A stretch of DNA of 64,000 nucleotides from Neodiprion pinetum (lineage: Eukaryota > Arthropoda > Insecta > Hymenoptera > Diprionidae). The stretch is taken from contig NC_060237.1 of assembly GCF_021155775.2 (NCBI RefSeq), positions 9,263,832 through 9,327,831 of the forward strand. The letters are read 5' to 3'. Position numbers and translations under genes: made by a program. The notes beneath the pieces were generated by a model. The model saw only the letters and a program-made list of their open reading frames with translations. It did no database searches and was not told the origin of the DNA. Below, in pieces: positions 1 to 13,299 of this stretch. Within the stretch, counting starts at the first letter, position 1. Each line of letters starts with the position of its first letter.

Positions 1-1194
1 ATGAGTTTCGTTTTATGATACATTATAAGAAAGGTTACAGGTATGATAATTAATTAAACGAAATGATGATATAATGATATTCAAAGTCTGAGCGATTCGA
101 TTCGATTGGTTCTACACGCGGCGGTTCGAGAGGCAAATATCAGAGGATACCCAAGTTGGCTCCGGTAACATTCATTCCGGCATGAATCTATATTTGCTGG
201 ATTCAATCCCGATGGGAATCCGATGTAATTAATTACTGAATCTTGCGCCGTTGAATCGTAAATGATATTGCCCGAAGTTACTATTAATAAGCGAATCTCA
301 TCCGAGAATTCGAGAGTATTAATATCATCCAGTTTTGAACACTTTGATTTTGCTTCAGAGGCGGCTTTTTATACGTATAAAAAGTATTCACAATTTACAA
401 TTATCCAGTTTTCATTTCGAAAAGAATAAAAATAAGCAATATTTCCAGACTCTGATTCGTCAAAAATGAATCTCGTAGTCTTGTGGATTAACAATGAAAA
501 AATTTTTTCACAGACCTGGAGTGATCATTTTCATGTTTTAATCAGGAATTAAAAATCGTGTACCTATTTGCAAATTCATAGTATCGTAATGGATTTAAAA
601 TATTTGTACTCCTCGATACATCCTTTAAATCCTTTCATAAATTCTCCGAAGATTTCTAACGGATTTCAAATAAGTTTGAGAGAAAAAATAAGTAACCCAA
701 AAAAATTTACAATTCTGTCAAGAAGATAAAATCTGTATGAAACTGTTCTGACCCAAAGCTTTCAAAATATCTTCGTAAAAGTTTGACAACATGGTATCGA
801 AGGGTTTCCAAACAAATTATTTCGAGTTTCTATAATAACAACCAAAATTGGAGCAAAATTACAAAAATCAGAAACGAACTTGAGTAAAAATAAAGTGAAA
901 TGAGTTTACATTCTCACACACACACACCCATAATTCGCTGAAAATCTATAAGTCTACATTTTTCGCGGATCTTTTGAAACCGTTTTCAAATCGTCCTCCA
1001 CCGTACATCGTACAACCTATAAGTAGGCCCACCGAAAAATCGTGATACAACAATTTTCTCCTCCCTCAACAAAGACACCCCCATAGTTCTCGGTATCAAC
1101 TCGACGCAGCTGGACTGCACACGTCGATCAGAAACCAAAAAACGTATAGAACATGATATCCGGGGGCACGTGGTCATCGGGGGTAAAATAAAAA
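1..1194. other. Non-coding, no feature recognised
   Basis: AT-rich sequence with stops in all frames. A short (AC)6 run lies near 916-928. No exon with convincing splice sites seen. Confidence 0.6.
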
Positions 1195-1784
1195 GAAGCG
1201 TAAGAGGATGAAAACGGGGAGGAAAAATGATAAGAATAAGAAGAAGAAGAAGTAGAATAAGGAGAAGGAAAAGGAAAAGGAGAAAGTGGGGGTTGCAGAA
1301 GCGGATAACAGAAGTTGCGGTGATGTTGGCGAGCGAGATGCCGGCTGGTGAGGGGGGAAAGGCGGCAACGGGCGGTGGAGAGGGGTGGTGGAGGGGAAGA
1401 GGGCGCCTCTAATGTGATTGGTTTACTGCCTCCGGAGAAGCCAAGACTTATACGCCGACGAAATGGAATTAGTTTTCGCAATTTCGCACAGTCCATCCTT
1501 CTAAGTGGGTGAACCCGCAGCCCCCTCCCCCTCCGCCCCTCCACCCCTCTTCGCCTCCTCCTCCGCCTTCTTCTTCCTCCCCCCACCATGCAACCGCGGT
1601 ACCGGCCAAATACATTATTTTTGTCCAATACACGCGGCCAACTATAAACTAATAGCGTTTCACCGCATAGGAGAGGGGGGTGGGGGGTGGGGATGAATAC
1701 ACGAAGAGACGGAGAAAGAGGAAGTGGAAGAGAGGAAGAGAGGTTGGCGTATAATTTGATTAAAAAATTAGAAAAGCGCCGTCA

Positions 1785-1830
1785 GGGGCTGGGCGGGGGA
1801 GGAGGGAGGGTTGGGGGGAGGGGGGGGGGG
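1785..1830. repeat. G-rich, quadruplex-prone tract
   Basis: Many runs of three or more G separated by one or two bases, ending in G10. The region from 1195 to 1830 is strongly purine/pyrimidine-asymmetric overall, with a C/T-rich stretch at 1515-1590. Confidence 0.85.
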
Positions 1831-2017
1831 CTTAACTCTGGTACAAGGTAATTCGACGTATTGGATTATACGAGTCGAGATCGCGTGTTGGATTGGAATT
1901 AAATTAAGTCTGCGCAGACCTCCGAAATTCAAGGCACCCACGCGAAAATAACCTTATATATCCACGTACCTACCATTCGTTTGTCCAGCGACTCGTATTT
2001 TATTCATAACACCACAG

Positions 2018-2023
<6 letters not shown>

Positions 2024-2048
<25 letters not shown>
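2024..2048. repeat. (TA)n microsatellite
   Basis: About 12 TA units flanked by TACA/TACG imperfect units. Confidence 0.93.
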
Positions 2049-2049
<1 letters not shown>

Positions 2050-2663
2050 GTATAACATTTGTATACATATACGGTCAATAACCCATATCGCGAGGAAAAA
2101 GTTGATGTTTGATTACCGGGATTCAAATATTTCAAAAGAATTTTCAACACCGCATAATCCTAATTTCGCCGGCTAAAACTTCGTCGATTAATAAATAATT
2201 GATGATACACAAAAGTTTGTCGAGATCGCGTGATCATGTCACACACTCGTTCGATTCTGTAATTAAAATACTTTATAAATTTATCGACACTCGACGTAAC
2301 CTCGAAAACCCCGAGCAACTTAAATTCGACCGCACGAACGTCGTCGGTCAGCCTGATTGCGCATGAGCGAGAAACTTGGCGCAAGCGCACTCAAGCGTAC
2401 GGTTTCATCAAAGTGTGACCGTGCGAATCGGGCAAGCGCGCATCGGGGGTGTGAAGAAAATTTGATGGTGAGAAAAAATGTTTCTTGTACAACTTTCGAA
2501 CGACGGGAAAAGTGAATGAAAATTTGGTTAAAAGGACATTGAAAGAAGACGCGTTGGATGATTGAAATTATTTCTATTTGTGTTGTAAGTGTAATAACAA
2601 GAGAATTAACTGAAATTATAGGTGGTGTGGTACGCATAGAGGCACGCTTAGGTATATATATGC

Positions 2664-2680
2664 GTGTGTGTGTGTGTGTG
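2664..2680. repeat. (GT)n microsatellite
   Basis: Eight GT units after a short TATA run. Confidence 0.9.
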
Positions 2681-2972
2681 GATTTATACAGAGAATAAGG
2701 GAGTACCTTATCTGACGAAGTAAATAGAAGCGGGAGGGGCATTCTGGCGTAAAATTGTATACCTACCTACGTGGAATTGCGCAATGTGTCTTGCGGATTG
2801 AATTGGCAGTAACGACATTGATTTTATTGCTTGTTTTACCAACGGTCGAGAGTTGATACAGTTTTCGCGACAGGGCTGCCGAGAAGAGTGGTGAAGAGAG
2901 ACAGACGTCGCGGGGGGAACAACGAGAGAAATAGAAATAAGTGAGATTGAAAGAATAAGGGAGAAGCGAGAG

Positions 2973-2991
2973 GGAGAGAGAGAGAGAGAGA
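2973..2991. repeat. Short (GA)n tract
   Basis: Nine GA units within a purine-rich stretch (2937-2991). Confidence 0.9.
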
Positions 2992-4134
2992 CGTCGCTCT
3001 TTCGGTAACGACTTATACCCCGTGCATTTGTGTACATACCATTTATACGTATATGATATACGTATATTATACACACGTAGTCGGACCAAGTTTACTATCC
3101 GATTCGCAGCCATCCTTCCCGGCAACCATTAATCTTTGAGCTTTAAGCGAGCCAGCATTCGCAGATTTGTTTTACCTTTCTACGTCTTTCCAAGGAGATT
3201 CTTTTTTTTTATAATAATCAGGTTAACTGATCTAGCCTCTAAGAAAGCAATTACACTGCATATGATGATTAAATCGCTAAAGAACTACCGAAAGAGTCGA
3301 AGATGAAAAAGATGAGCGTTCGAATTTTAAATGGATTAATGTTGAAAAAATCATGTGTGCGAAATTTTAATTCGGCTATAAACACATCGTAAGGGTGGTT
3401 TAAAAAAATTTACTGTTAGATCACCTGAATTTTCTCACGTTTTTCACGGATAAAATTCAATCCCCGTCACCAATGAGAACAATGTGACACGAAGGTGATT
3501 CAAATTTGATTAATTTTTAAAAATTGACGCGACTCACGAATCTAAAATACATGCAAAGAAAAAACAGAAAATCCTTATCGGTATATTAAAATACACAGCC
3601 TTGCGATATGCAATCAAAACTGGTAAAATTCCAACGCACATCCGACAACCGTAAAATAAATTAAACATTCCAGGAAATCAATTATTTTATGTATTCAATT
3701 ATTGCTAAACTTATTATCAATGACGTATCAATTTCGCCGTAATAAATTGAGATTAAATTCGATGAAATCACATGTAATTAATCGTTAAAGATAGAAAAGA
3801 GAATTGAGTAACGTGAAATTTCTCCCTCATCCGTATTCCCCTGACAAATGAAACAAAAATTTTCAATTTTCACCGGTCATCAGAATTGCGCAAGCTCACC
3901 GTCCGTCCACCCTCGATCCTGGTATAAATAAACAGGGGTCGGATTACACGCAGTTTTGATTTTCAACGACTTGTCAGGGTGTTGCGATCCAGAGGGGTGA
4001 TGGAGGGAGGGAGGGACGGAGGGAGGGTGGAAGGAAGGAAGGGGACGAGAGGAGTGGAGGTACATAACGGGTAATTCCGTCGAATGTAGTAAGTAGTAAT
4101 ATCGCTTTGCGGGGTGGAAATAGGTGGCTCGTGT

Positions 4135-4155
4135 CCCCCCCCCCCCCCCCCCCCC
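4135..4155. repeat. C21 homopolymer
   Basis: 21 consecutive C residues. A (GGGAG)n-like purine stretch precedes it at 4000-4050. Confidence 0.95.
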
Positions 4156-4249
4156 GCACCCACCTACACGTTATAGGAAGAGAGCTATACTTCAGTTTGC
4201 AATTTAAACTTTACTTCCCTGGAATTGATTAGCTTTTAGTAATTAAGCA

Positions 4250-4960
4250 AGCAGCGCCTTGGCTCGCCTACCACCTACCACCTCCACTCTCGCCGACTGT
4301 TTCTGAACACACCCGCTCACCTCTCTGTGTACATGTGCCCGGCTTCGCTCGCTCGAAGGGCGGTTTTAATCAACGCTTCTCTCTCTCTCTCTCTCTCTCT
4401 GGCGTTCCGTCTTTCTCTTTATTCCGTCCGTCCCGCTCTTTATCCCGCACTATTTCTCTCTCTCTCTCTTTCTCTACGGTTTGGCTACGTATTTTTTGAC
4501 GACGAAAGCCTAAACCTCAGACCGGATCCTTGTATTCGGTCGGATCGCAGTGCGAAGCAATTTCGGCATGGAATGCGCCACCCTCTCCCTTCCGCCGATA
4601 GCTGCTCGTACGGCACACCCGCTTTCACCTCCGTTCCCCGTCGACCCCGCTCGCTTGCCCAGCCAGGACAGGCCCGACCAATTTCAACTTCCATTATACA
4701 GCCCTTGCTCCCAACGTACGGAGCGTTTCCAAACCTTGCGGATCCTGCGCGAACCGACGGACGCGACTCGCGCCGCGGCGCCACTGTCGCAGGAAAATAT
4801 GGCGACGCCCGAACAGCTGATTGGCCGTTTCGGTGGGAAACGAAGATTCTCGAATTCCGCGTTGATGATTTCGGATATTCTTTACGCCCAGCGTCATTCC
4901 TAGTACAATGCGCGATCGCGAAATAGGAGATACTGAACGAAGCGAAACTTTTTCCACAGG
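4250..4960 (+). promoter_or_regulatory. CpG-rich, GAGA-repeat promoter-like region
   Basis: Two CT-repeat clusters (4380-4400 and 4456-4475, GAGA-factor type) precede a CpG-rich block at 4500-4900. That block holds a CCAAT box in reverse (GATTGGCC near 4819-4826) and a well-placed start context, GAAAATATGG, at about 4794-4803. The ATG opens a 34-codon frame (MATPEQLIGRFGGKRRF...) ending at 4903. The setting suits a promoter with a leader ORF, but no downstream exon was found and the orientation is a guess. Confidence 0.25.
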
Positions 4961-7350
4961 ACTTTGAACCTAAATAAAGAGACTTTTGTCTCAGCGTTTC
5001 AGTGAAAGGGGAATTTGTTGAGGAAAAAAATGTGTTTCAATGCTGGAAAAGCGGTCGTTAATACTTATTCAAAATTCCTCCTATCGCACAACTCACTCTC
5101 TTCAGGTATAATTGCAATGAATTTCTTTGAAAACTTCGTAAAGTATAGTTGATTTCCAACAATTCTTAAAGCAGTTCACAGACGGTTCTAGAGTTAAAAA
5201 TGAAATTCTACCACAGATTAGGGTTCTTGACAACCATCCTGTACCTACATGTCACAGGCAACAAGCGTACAAGTTCGTTACTCGTTCACCGATAAGCTGT
5301 GACAGTATATCAAGAAGGCTAGATGACCTGATCATTTCCAATCGCTATCGACCCTTTGCGTAATCTTGAAAAGCATATTCGTATAAAATTATCTCACAAT
5401 TCCGAAAATATTTCCGGCAAACGCGTTTGCAGCCCGACCTTCATTTTAATCAAGTTTCGCACCAGCTGTATCAAAATGTAATTTCTCCGAGTGATTTTAA
5501 GGGCCGCAATGTACACATCGAGCCGACGAGCGGCGAGGCACAAACGACAAAGGTCGGTGTTAACGCGTTGTGCGTCGAGGATTCGTCGCGGGACATCGGC
5601 GGTAAAAAGCGAACAATTAACGCTCACCCGAGGTTTTCGATCCTCCTCGAGGGTAGCCGTGTCGGAGGTTCAGGACTGCCCAATTTCAACCGGTCCGTTG
5701 AGCGTTGGGTCACCGCCGAATCTCCGTCGTCGGAGAGCGTTGATTGCTAATTTTACACGTGTGCATCCGCGGCCCGCGACCGACCAACTTCACTTGGTGA
5801 ACTCAGCCAATCACGAGCGTGAAATCAAGGCGACCCGGAACTGATATAGCAGCGTATAGCAAGCAGCGAATGCCTGCATCGATGTCTGTAACGTCTTTCG
5901 ATCGGTCGAGTGCACTGACAGGAACGTCATTTTTTTTTTTCTCTTTTGTTTAATTGCTTTTCGATTTTTTTTTCTTTTTTTTCAGATAGCACAGTTCGTC
6001 CTTTCGTGAATTATCAACGATTGGAAGTATTTTTCAACTGGTATAATTAGCTGCGCCCTGATTCGACTTTGAGAGACAAACATTTCTTTTGAACAATTTC
6101 AGATTTGATGGATTTGAAAAGAATATTTTATTTTTACTCGTGAAACTGATTTTTCATGTACCTACTGATTCGATTCTAAAACGCCAGTAATTGCCAATTT
6201 ATCTATTTATATAAACGAAAATCACTAAACTCATGATAACTAATTGAAACCTCTTCCATTCAGTTACATGTAACAAATAAAAATATATTTTTGAAAATTT
6301 TACAATCTTGTCGCTATGCGATACAGGCTATTTAAACTTGGCTGAAATTCATCCAAATCGGTATTATTTTTTAATCTTGAAAAATAACGTGTAAGAGATG
6401 GTTTGCGAAGATAATTATAATAAGCACAAGTACATTAAGATTTAAAAATATATTTTCTTCTTTTAGCCTTGGTTCACGTTTATAGTTACATTTTCCACGA
6501 TTAAAACTCGATATTTCGGCCAAATTACATACGTGATCGGTGCACGTATTTCTGATTTTCGAATTAAGACCTGAAATCGTTAGTCTTTCGAATCAGAATA
6601 CTACGCATAATATGTGTAAATAAAACCAAAAAGAGCGTGAAAAATTGTCCCGTTTTTTCTCAGTGCGCGACTTTTCTTCGTGAAAAAATGAAAGAGAAAG
6701 AATAAAAAATTAACATCGTATAAAAAAAAAAAGGGTGGGATAAAAAACAATGACATCCTCGCCGATTCCCCGAGCGAATTACCCGCTCATAACCGTTGCA
6801 CCAAAAGCCGCAGAAGCCGACCCAAGTTTTCCACGAATCCATTACACGGTGGCAAACCGCGCTTGGTGTATAACAGGCCATAGGGTAGGGAAAACGCTAT
6901 TCGATTCAGGGGTGGCCGGAGATTTTGGAAAGGCGCTAACTGGGCCACGCGCCTTCTCCGCCGCCCTCCCCCCCGACGCCCGGCGTCCCGGCGCCCCGCG
7001 TCAGCCCGCGAATTTAAAAACGCAATTTACGGACAATAGAATGGCGGTCGAGACCGGGTATAACCCTGTGTGTATAGAGATCGGTGGGGTGGGTATGAAG
7101 AGGGGGGAGGGGAGGGAGAGGGCGCCCCGCGCACAACTCTGGCGGATAGGCCGGCCTTCGCCGTAAAATGTTGTTTTTTAATTTAGGAGACGCCGTGGGG
7201 TTAATATACGGCTTTAATTTCAGGATTTCATTTAGGGGTTGCCTTCTCGTCACGAAGAGTGCGAGCGAGAAGGAAGGATCAGCGCCGGCGATATGAAAGG
7301 GGCCTGAGACGCCGCGGGGAAAGTTGAAGGGTGGCGGTTGTGGCGTTGGT
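4961..7350. other. Non-coding; CpG-rich patches only
   Basis: CpG-rich stretches at 5500-5790 and 6930-7180, with T-rich tracts at 5930-5985. Reading frames across the CpG patches look like composition artefacts: no conserved motif and no splice signals. Confidence 0.5.
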
Positions 7351-7390
7351 GGAGGGGGTGGAGGGGAGGGGGGGGGGGGGGGGGGGGGGG
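7351..7390. repeat. G-rich tract ending in G23
   Basis: GGAGGGGGTGGAGGGGAGGG, then an uninterrupted run of 23 G (7368-7390). A strong quadruplex motif on the plus strand. Confidence 0.95.
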
Positions 7391-8253
7391 ACGAAGGAGA
7401 AAGGGGGGAGGACTGCTTCCGGCCGCGAAGATTGACTTCCGACTTACTTGACGGCGGTCGGATTCATTAGATATCGCCGCAGACGGTAAGGCGGATGAAA
7501 AGATAAGCGATTCGGTCGGTCTCTCTGGCGGCGTCGCCTATTCGACTCTCACATTTTTTTGTAAAACTCACCTAAAAACTTGTAACCTCGATCCCCTTAT
7601 CGCGCGTACGTGAGTAGTGGGATGCACGGGCATTAAGGGAAAACCGTGCGAATATTACGGCTCGGCTTGTAATTAAAATCAGGATAATTAACAGCTGCAT
7701 ACAAGATTTTCATAACGTATAATGAGTCAGTCGCAGAAACGCGTGTCGATGTGTTATTAGAATTGAACGTAGAATACACACGCATAAAAAAAAAAAAAAA
7801 AGAAAAACACAGGATACCTTATAACTCGTGGGATTATAATATTATAAAGCACGAGACACAAAATAAACCGATAACAAGAACTCGATACTCAATTCCAACG
7901 AGCTTTTGATTTTCGTATCCAACTGTATATAAGCAAGTTTCATTGCGAGTGCATGCAAAATGGTGTAGTTTAAATTTACCTTACAAACCTGCGGTAAAAC
8001 ACCGCCGCCTGATCATGCTTTCGAAGAATAGAATCAAATACCCGACAACAGGTGAAACATGTTATACAAATATCTTGTCGACTCACCGGCATCAGACAAC
8101 GGCGAGGCTTAGAAGGTGATGAAAATCCGGAATGGATAGTCCGGCCCGAAGAGTCAGCATCTGATCGAATCGAACCTCGGGGATGTTCAACGAACCATTT
8201 GCGCCGCGTATCACCACTGCGTATTAACAAAGATGAGATGAAACATCCGCACA
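7391..8253. other. Non-coding, no feature recognised
   Basis: Mixed composition with an A-run at 7787-7801. No supportable gene. Confidence 0.5.
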
Positions 8254-8295
8254 ATAACAAGAACAACAACAACAACAACAACACCACCACCACCA
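8254..8295. repeat. (AAC)n-(ACC)n trinucleotide repeat
   Basis: ACAACAACAACAACAACA followed by CACCACCACCACCA. It gives short poly-Asn/Thr frames in translation, but no splice or codon evidence supports coding. Confidence 0.9.
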
Positions 8296-8559
8296 AGAGT
8301 CGCGTGGCTCTGCTGTAATCGCCGCACACTGTTCCGTGTGTCTGCGTACGTGTGTAAATAAATAGGCACCGACGGGCCGCACTTGTGTTTTATATCAAAC
8401 GATCTAGAGCCCGCACCGAATCAATCCGTCACTGACGATACGTCGGATGAAAAAAATCGTCGATCCTGACGCACCGTAACCGGATAACCACCCTCTCTAC
8501 CTCCCTCCCTACCCGGGCGGGGGTGGAAGTTAGACGAGCGTAGTATCGGGGCAACGAGC

Positions 8560-8960
8560 ACCCCTCTTCGCACCTGTCGTCCCTCAAATTTTCGCACCTC
8601 TTATCTCACCGACAGCCTCCGTGTACGTTCGTCACCGCGGTCCAACTGAGAATGAACTCGCGCGCGCGTCGCGGTGCCACTGAGCTGGTGACGTCACGCA
8701 CGGGGAAAATCCCACTCATGCGCAATGCGGCTTGATACGCGTGCCGCTTTCCCACCCCATCGACGCCCGTCGTCTCCCAAACCCCGTCCCTTCTCGGTAG
8801 CGTCGCGACGCCGTATCGGCCGCTGGATGTGTCCCCGTCCTTACAGGTACGTGCGAAGGTATCCGAGGCCCTGTGGGAGGGTGAACGGAGAGGGAGGGGG
8901 GGGGGGGGGGATGAAGAAGGACTCGATCCGATCGAGAGAGAGCCGGGAATAAATAAAGGC
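8560..8960. promoter_or_regulatory. CpG-rich candidate promoter/enhancer with a full CRE
   Basis: A palindromic TGACGTCA lies at 8689-8696, preceded by a CGCGCGCG run (8659-8667) and followed by TGCGCAATGCGGC. Motif reading only. Confidence 0.25.
8892..8910. repeat. G-rich tract with G15 run
   Basis: GGGA followed by 15 G residues, inside a CpG-rich segment. Confidence 0.92.
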
Positions 8961-9107
8961 GAATGATTTCTTCGGTTCCCTGTTGGGACTTCTTTTCGGT
9001 ATAGATATTACAGGTGGATGAGATCGCGGGACTCGATCGTTTCGTGAAATTACACGAGATACCGATCGGAATGACGACGGGGGATAAAAGACCGCGCCAG
9101 AGAAAGG

Positions 9108-9127
9108 GAGAGAGAGAGAGAGAGAGA
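9108..9127. repeat. Short (GA)n tract
   Basis: Ten GA units after a purine-rich AGAAAGG stretch. Confidence 0.9.
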
Positions 9128-12100
9128 AAGATGATCGTTTTTTTATTGTTATGCATTAATTTATGTCATACACGACCTTAATTATCGTAGATAATAAACA
9201 AAGACTCGTCTATTCCGTGTACGTACGTATTGTTAGAAAGGGTAAAATCACCCTTACAACCGTTCTAGTAGTCGTCACAGATAAAAGACATGTAAGACTT
9301 CGTGTGTCATAAAATGAATAAGGTTCCTGCGTCAAATGATATTATTGTAAAAACAGTCTTGTTTCGGGCGTTGAATTGAAAACACTTCCTTGTCATTAAG
9401 GCATTTTCTCAATATTTAATTTCCGCCTTTGATTGATTCGCCAATTAAGCTCCCGAACCCGTATTTATTTCGTGACGTTCGCCAAAACGTTGCAATATAT
9501 TATTCATATCTATACGTATTCCTTTATTTTATGTAAAATTGGCTTTATATTATAGGGTGGAGAAGAATACGTAAAATTATTTGAATATCGCTCATGTTTG
9601 GACCGCGTATTATTTATCGATTCGTTTGAATAGTTACATTTTTCAACTTCAAGTGAATCACCCTGGGAAAGAAAAATTTACGCTCGTTAATCGGAAAGAT
9701 TAAGGTTTTGTCGCGGTATTCCGTTCACGGATGCGGAACTTTCTGAGAAAATCTGTAAGCAATGTAGCTACGCGTAATATGAATAACGCTTTTCTCCGCA
9801 AACGATTAAAAGGACCGGAGTATTTGTTGTTAGTAGACTGACCATAATGGGAAACAATATGAATTCAGTCGCGCTGTTGTTATTGTCTAAAGAAAAGCGC
9901 AATCGGTTGTTCAAACTTTCAAGTGACAAATTATTTCGTTATTATCTTGCAGATGTTTCTTGACAATAAAATAGGTAGAACTAGATAAAAAAAAAAATAC
10001 GCTCCCATATCCGTTTCTTATGTATTATACGTTTCATTTTCTAAATCAACATCGTAAGATTCAGGTATTTAACAAAGTGAGTCGATGCAGCAGTTTTTCT
10101 TCGATTCCATGTTTGAATTTCCCGATTATAACGGGTGACTTATTTATTTCATTCGAAAATGAACGAGCTTTATCGCCCCGTGTACACGTATAGAGAGTTA
10201 GCGGTTGAGGGATTTGGCCTTTATCAAAAGTTTCCCGTAATAAAAGGCTGGGGAGATATTTGACAACGGCGTAAAGGCTTTACCGCCGGACAGCTACGGT
10301 TTTTTATTAAACAATCGATCGTCGCTGTACGTGTATACGTATATACCTATTACGCATACGAGCGGTACGACGAAAAATCTTTTTTACCCATCTCAATTTC
10401 CGTTGTAACAAAAGGAACAAAGTCGCCCGTCCCGCGCATCGAACGTACAAATCCTCGTTGCACTGACAAAATTTTAGTGGCAAAAAGTGATTTGCAGATA
10501 AAGTATTAGAATCGTTAATTTCTTTGACGTTAAAAAATTTAATAAAAATTGTAAAATCGTTAATTCTAACTCTAATTCACATCTACGCAAATACAAATCC
10601 AATCGTTGTTATTACTCGTAGGTCGATACTTTTTTTCCAATCTTCTTCGGTGTCGCTAATCAAGAACACCTTTTTTTTTTTCTTCTTTCTTTCAGATCGC
10701 GGATATTCTTCAAAACTTGAAGAAAACCCGCGGCCAGTCAAGTTTCGGCGAAGGTAAATAGAAGAGAAAAGAAACCAGAGTTGCAGAGGGCGATTCGACA
10801 CGCAGCTCAGACCTCTCGCTTTCGATTTAATCAGCTAATTACTGTTCGCGTATTGTATTTTAATTGACGTATAATAACTGGGCTAGTCCGCAAGAAAATG
10901 ATTGCCGTTGTTTTTACCGTTATAAATCTGATGAAATATCCTTCCCATTAACAATTAGTTTTATTTGTTTTCCCCTCTCGTGCACGTGCGGTTTAATATC
11001 ATAAGTTATAATTATTCCTCGTTGTCGTAATTAGAAATGCTCATTAGCGTCGGTATTAATGCCTAACATGCTCTCCGGTGTAGACCTGCACTCTTATTGG
11101 CGTGGGACTCCGGCATTCCTGCCTTATAAAATGTTTGTGAATATAAACCTCGCGTAATTGAAAATGCAGCAACGTGTTACGAGGGAAAAGAAGACGGATG
11201 CAGGGGCCGCATTTATGTGGGGCGCTTTAATCGCGTCCTAAGAAAACTCCCGAGTGTATAAATACGAAACGGTGACGCGAAGAATTACGAACAAGAATAT
11301 TATCCCCTTGTACAGTGTTCCTGTAACGACTGGTTCAAACTTTTCACAATCTATAAACACAGGTATACATAAAAATCCAAGCAATCAGTGATTTCTCTGC
11401 ATAATATTTTTCAAAAACTTTGCTCGCATTAATTGACCGGAAATAATATAAACCGTGATTTTTTTCCAAAAACAAAAAAGTAAAAAAATTGGATGGACGA
11501 ATCGGCAAGAACGGAAACGACGGAGAAACACAATTAGCTTAAAAACCTGAAAAAGTATACGATGCGACACAGCGTATATAAATATACATCGGACTCTTTT
11601 AACCCCCACCCCCCCGGAGAGTTTGTCTTTTCCGCTTTCTCCCCTTCTTATTCTACTTTAGCATTACCTTTTTTACCGTCAAAGTAAAACTACCCCATAT
11701 AAAACAGAGAGTGCAAGATTTAAATTGTTCAGTGGGCGTCGTCACCACGCTCGGTAAGAAACCACTTTCATCTTTAAGATTCTAGCGAGGGGTTTGAGCC
11801 ACCCTCGATCATCCGCAGCATCGAAGCGAACCGAATTAACTGGATGAATTTTTATCGTTCGCGATCGTGAAAAGCCCGCGTCGAATTTTCGCGACGATAA
11901 GAAGAAGCGGGAGTAAAAATTGACGAGAAAACGAATTAAACGTCGATTTGGATACCTGAAACGAAATCCCTCTTTATTCCTCGAGAGATGTTTCTTCATC
12001 CCCCGTGCCTTTCGCTCTACTCGCGATAGGGTTAGCAATTATTCTAACGCGTAGAAAATCACGCCTCTCCTAGTGGACCAGGTTCCACGTTCCTTAGACT

Positions 12101-12949
12101 GGTTAAGAGGTTTTAATTTAACCATGCAGCGGTTTTACGCTTGGTCCTCTCAAGACCGGCTGGTTATTAGTATGTTAATTGGTCGCACACGGGTTCTGCC
12201 ACCTCGCGTTTTCCCTGCTTTACCATTCGAGTGTGTTCACATGTTAAGATGTTTAATCGCTTCTGTAATTAAACTGTCCCTCAAAGCTTAATGGTTTCTA
12301 ATCCCATGAATACGGTAATATCTTCTGCTACCAAAATTTTTACGACATCCAAACAGAGTTCCGTCACAATTTTCTTATCGCGATCTTAAATCGATTTCGA
12401 AATAACAACGCGGCTATGTTCGCTCAGCAGCTTGTCAAACTTCATCTTCGATCATTCGAGAAATCATTTTCGAACGTCAAAACAATCCCAAGCACTGTTA
12501 CATTCTAATTTACAGTTTTGTAAGTCTTCCAAGTTCAATATCAACGAGAAAACACTCGATGACCAAGATATTTTTTTACGAACTCGGAGTTCGTATAAGA
12601 TTCGTTCCCGATCCAACTCGATGAAATGATTATATAAATTGCATAATTATTCAAACTCATATTCTCCGCGATTACAGTTCCCCTTCGATCAGAATTTCGC
12701 TCTTAACAACGATCGGTAAACACTCTTAAATTGGATTTGGTCTTAAGATGCAGACGAGATTGATTTATATACATACATATATACATTTACAGTGAAAATG
12801 CTTTTAGAAATTATGTAAAATAAAAAAAAAAGCACCTGGATGTATGAACGATCAATTTATGTAATCGGAGAATTCCGCCTAGCAGAACGTTGACGACGGG
12901 GTGTTATTTTTATATGATGAAATTGAATTGATATTGAATTTATGAAAGT
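9128..12949. other. Non-coding, AT-rich
   Basis: No supportable exon. A CACGTGCGGTTTA cluster (E-box next to a Runt-like site) lies at about 10983-10995. AT-rich homeodomain-type TAATTA words are frequent but not diagnostic. Confidence 0.5.
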
Positions 12950-12973
12950 GGGTATGTAATATATATGTATATC

Positions 12974-13016
<43 letters not shown>

Positions 13017-13036
13017 CGTATATATGTATATACATA
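12950..13036. repeat. (TA)n / (TATG)n compound microsatellite
   Basis: Interrupted TA run with TATG and TACG variants over about 85 bp. Confidence 0.9.
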
Positions 13037-13233
13037 GGATATCGATGGACGAATATCGAACAGCATAAGGGATGGCTCGGGCCGTTAAATTAACTGATAG
13101 CCTGCAGGCTGCAGGGCGTAAGTACCCAAGTGTAGTAATGTTTTACTCGCAATTTCGATGATCAAGTGTTCCACTTTGGCGTCCTGCGCCATGCCTGTGT
13201 AATACTGTAAGTCCATATACCCGATACATACGT

Positions 13234-13235
<2 letters not shown>

Positions 13236-13278
<43 letters not shown>
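13236..13278. repeat. (CA)n-(TA)n compound microsatellite
   Basis: About 14 CA units passing directly into about 7 TA units. Confidence 0.93.
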
Positions 13279-13299
13279 CGTATGTATACGTATACTGCA

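Larger units (their letters stand above)
1862..3999. other. Non-coding, apart from listed microsatellites
   Basis: A CpG-rich patch at 2335-2450 contains GCGCATGAGCG and GCGCAAGCGC (NRF1-like half-sites). The rest is AT-rich with no supportable ORF. Confidence 0.55.

Noticed and set aside
4327..4926. 199-codon open frame on the plus strand
   Set aside because: Begins in CT repeats and runs through a CpG-rich patch where several frames are open at once; no motif, no splice evidence.
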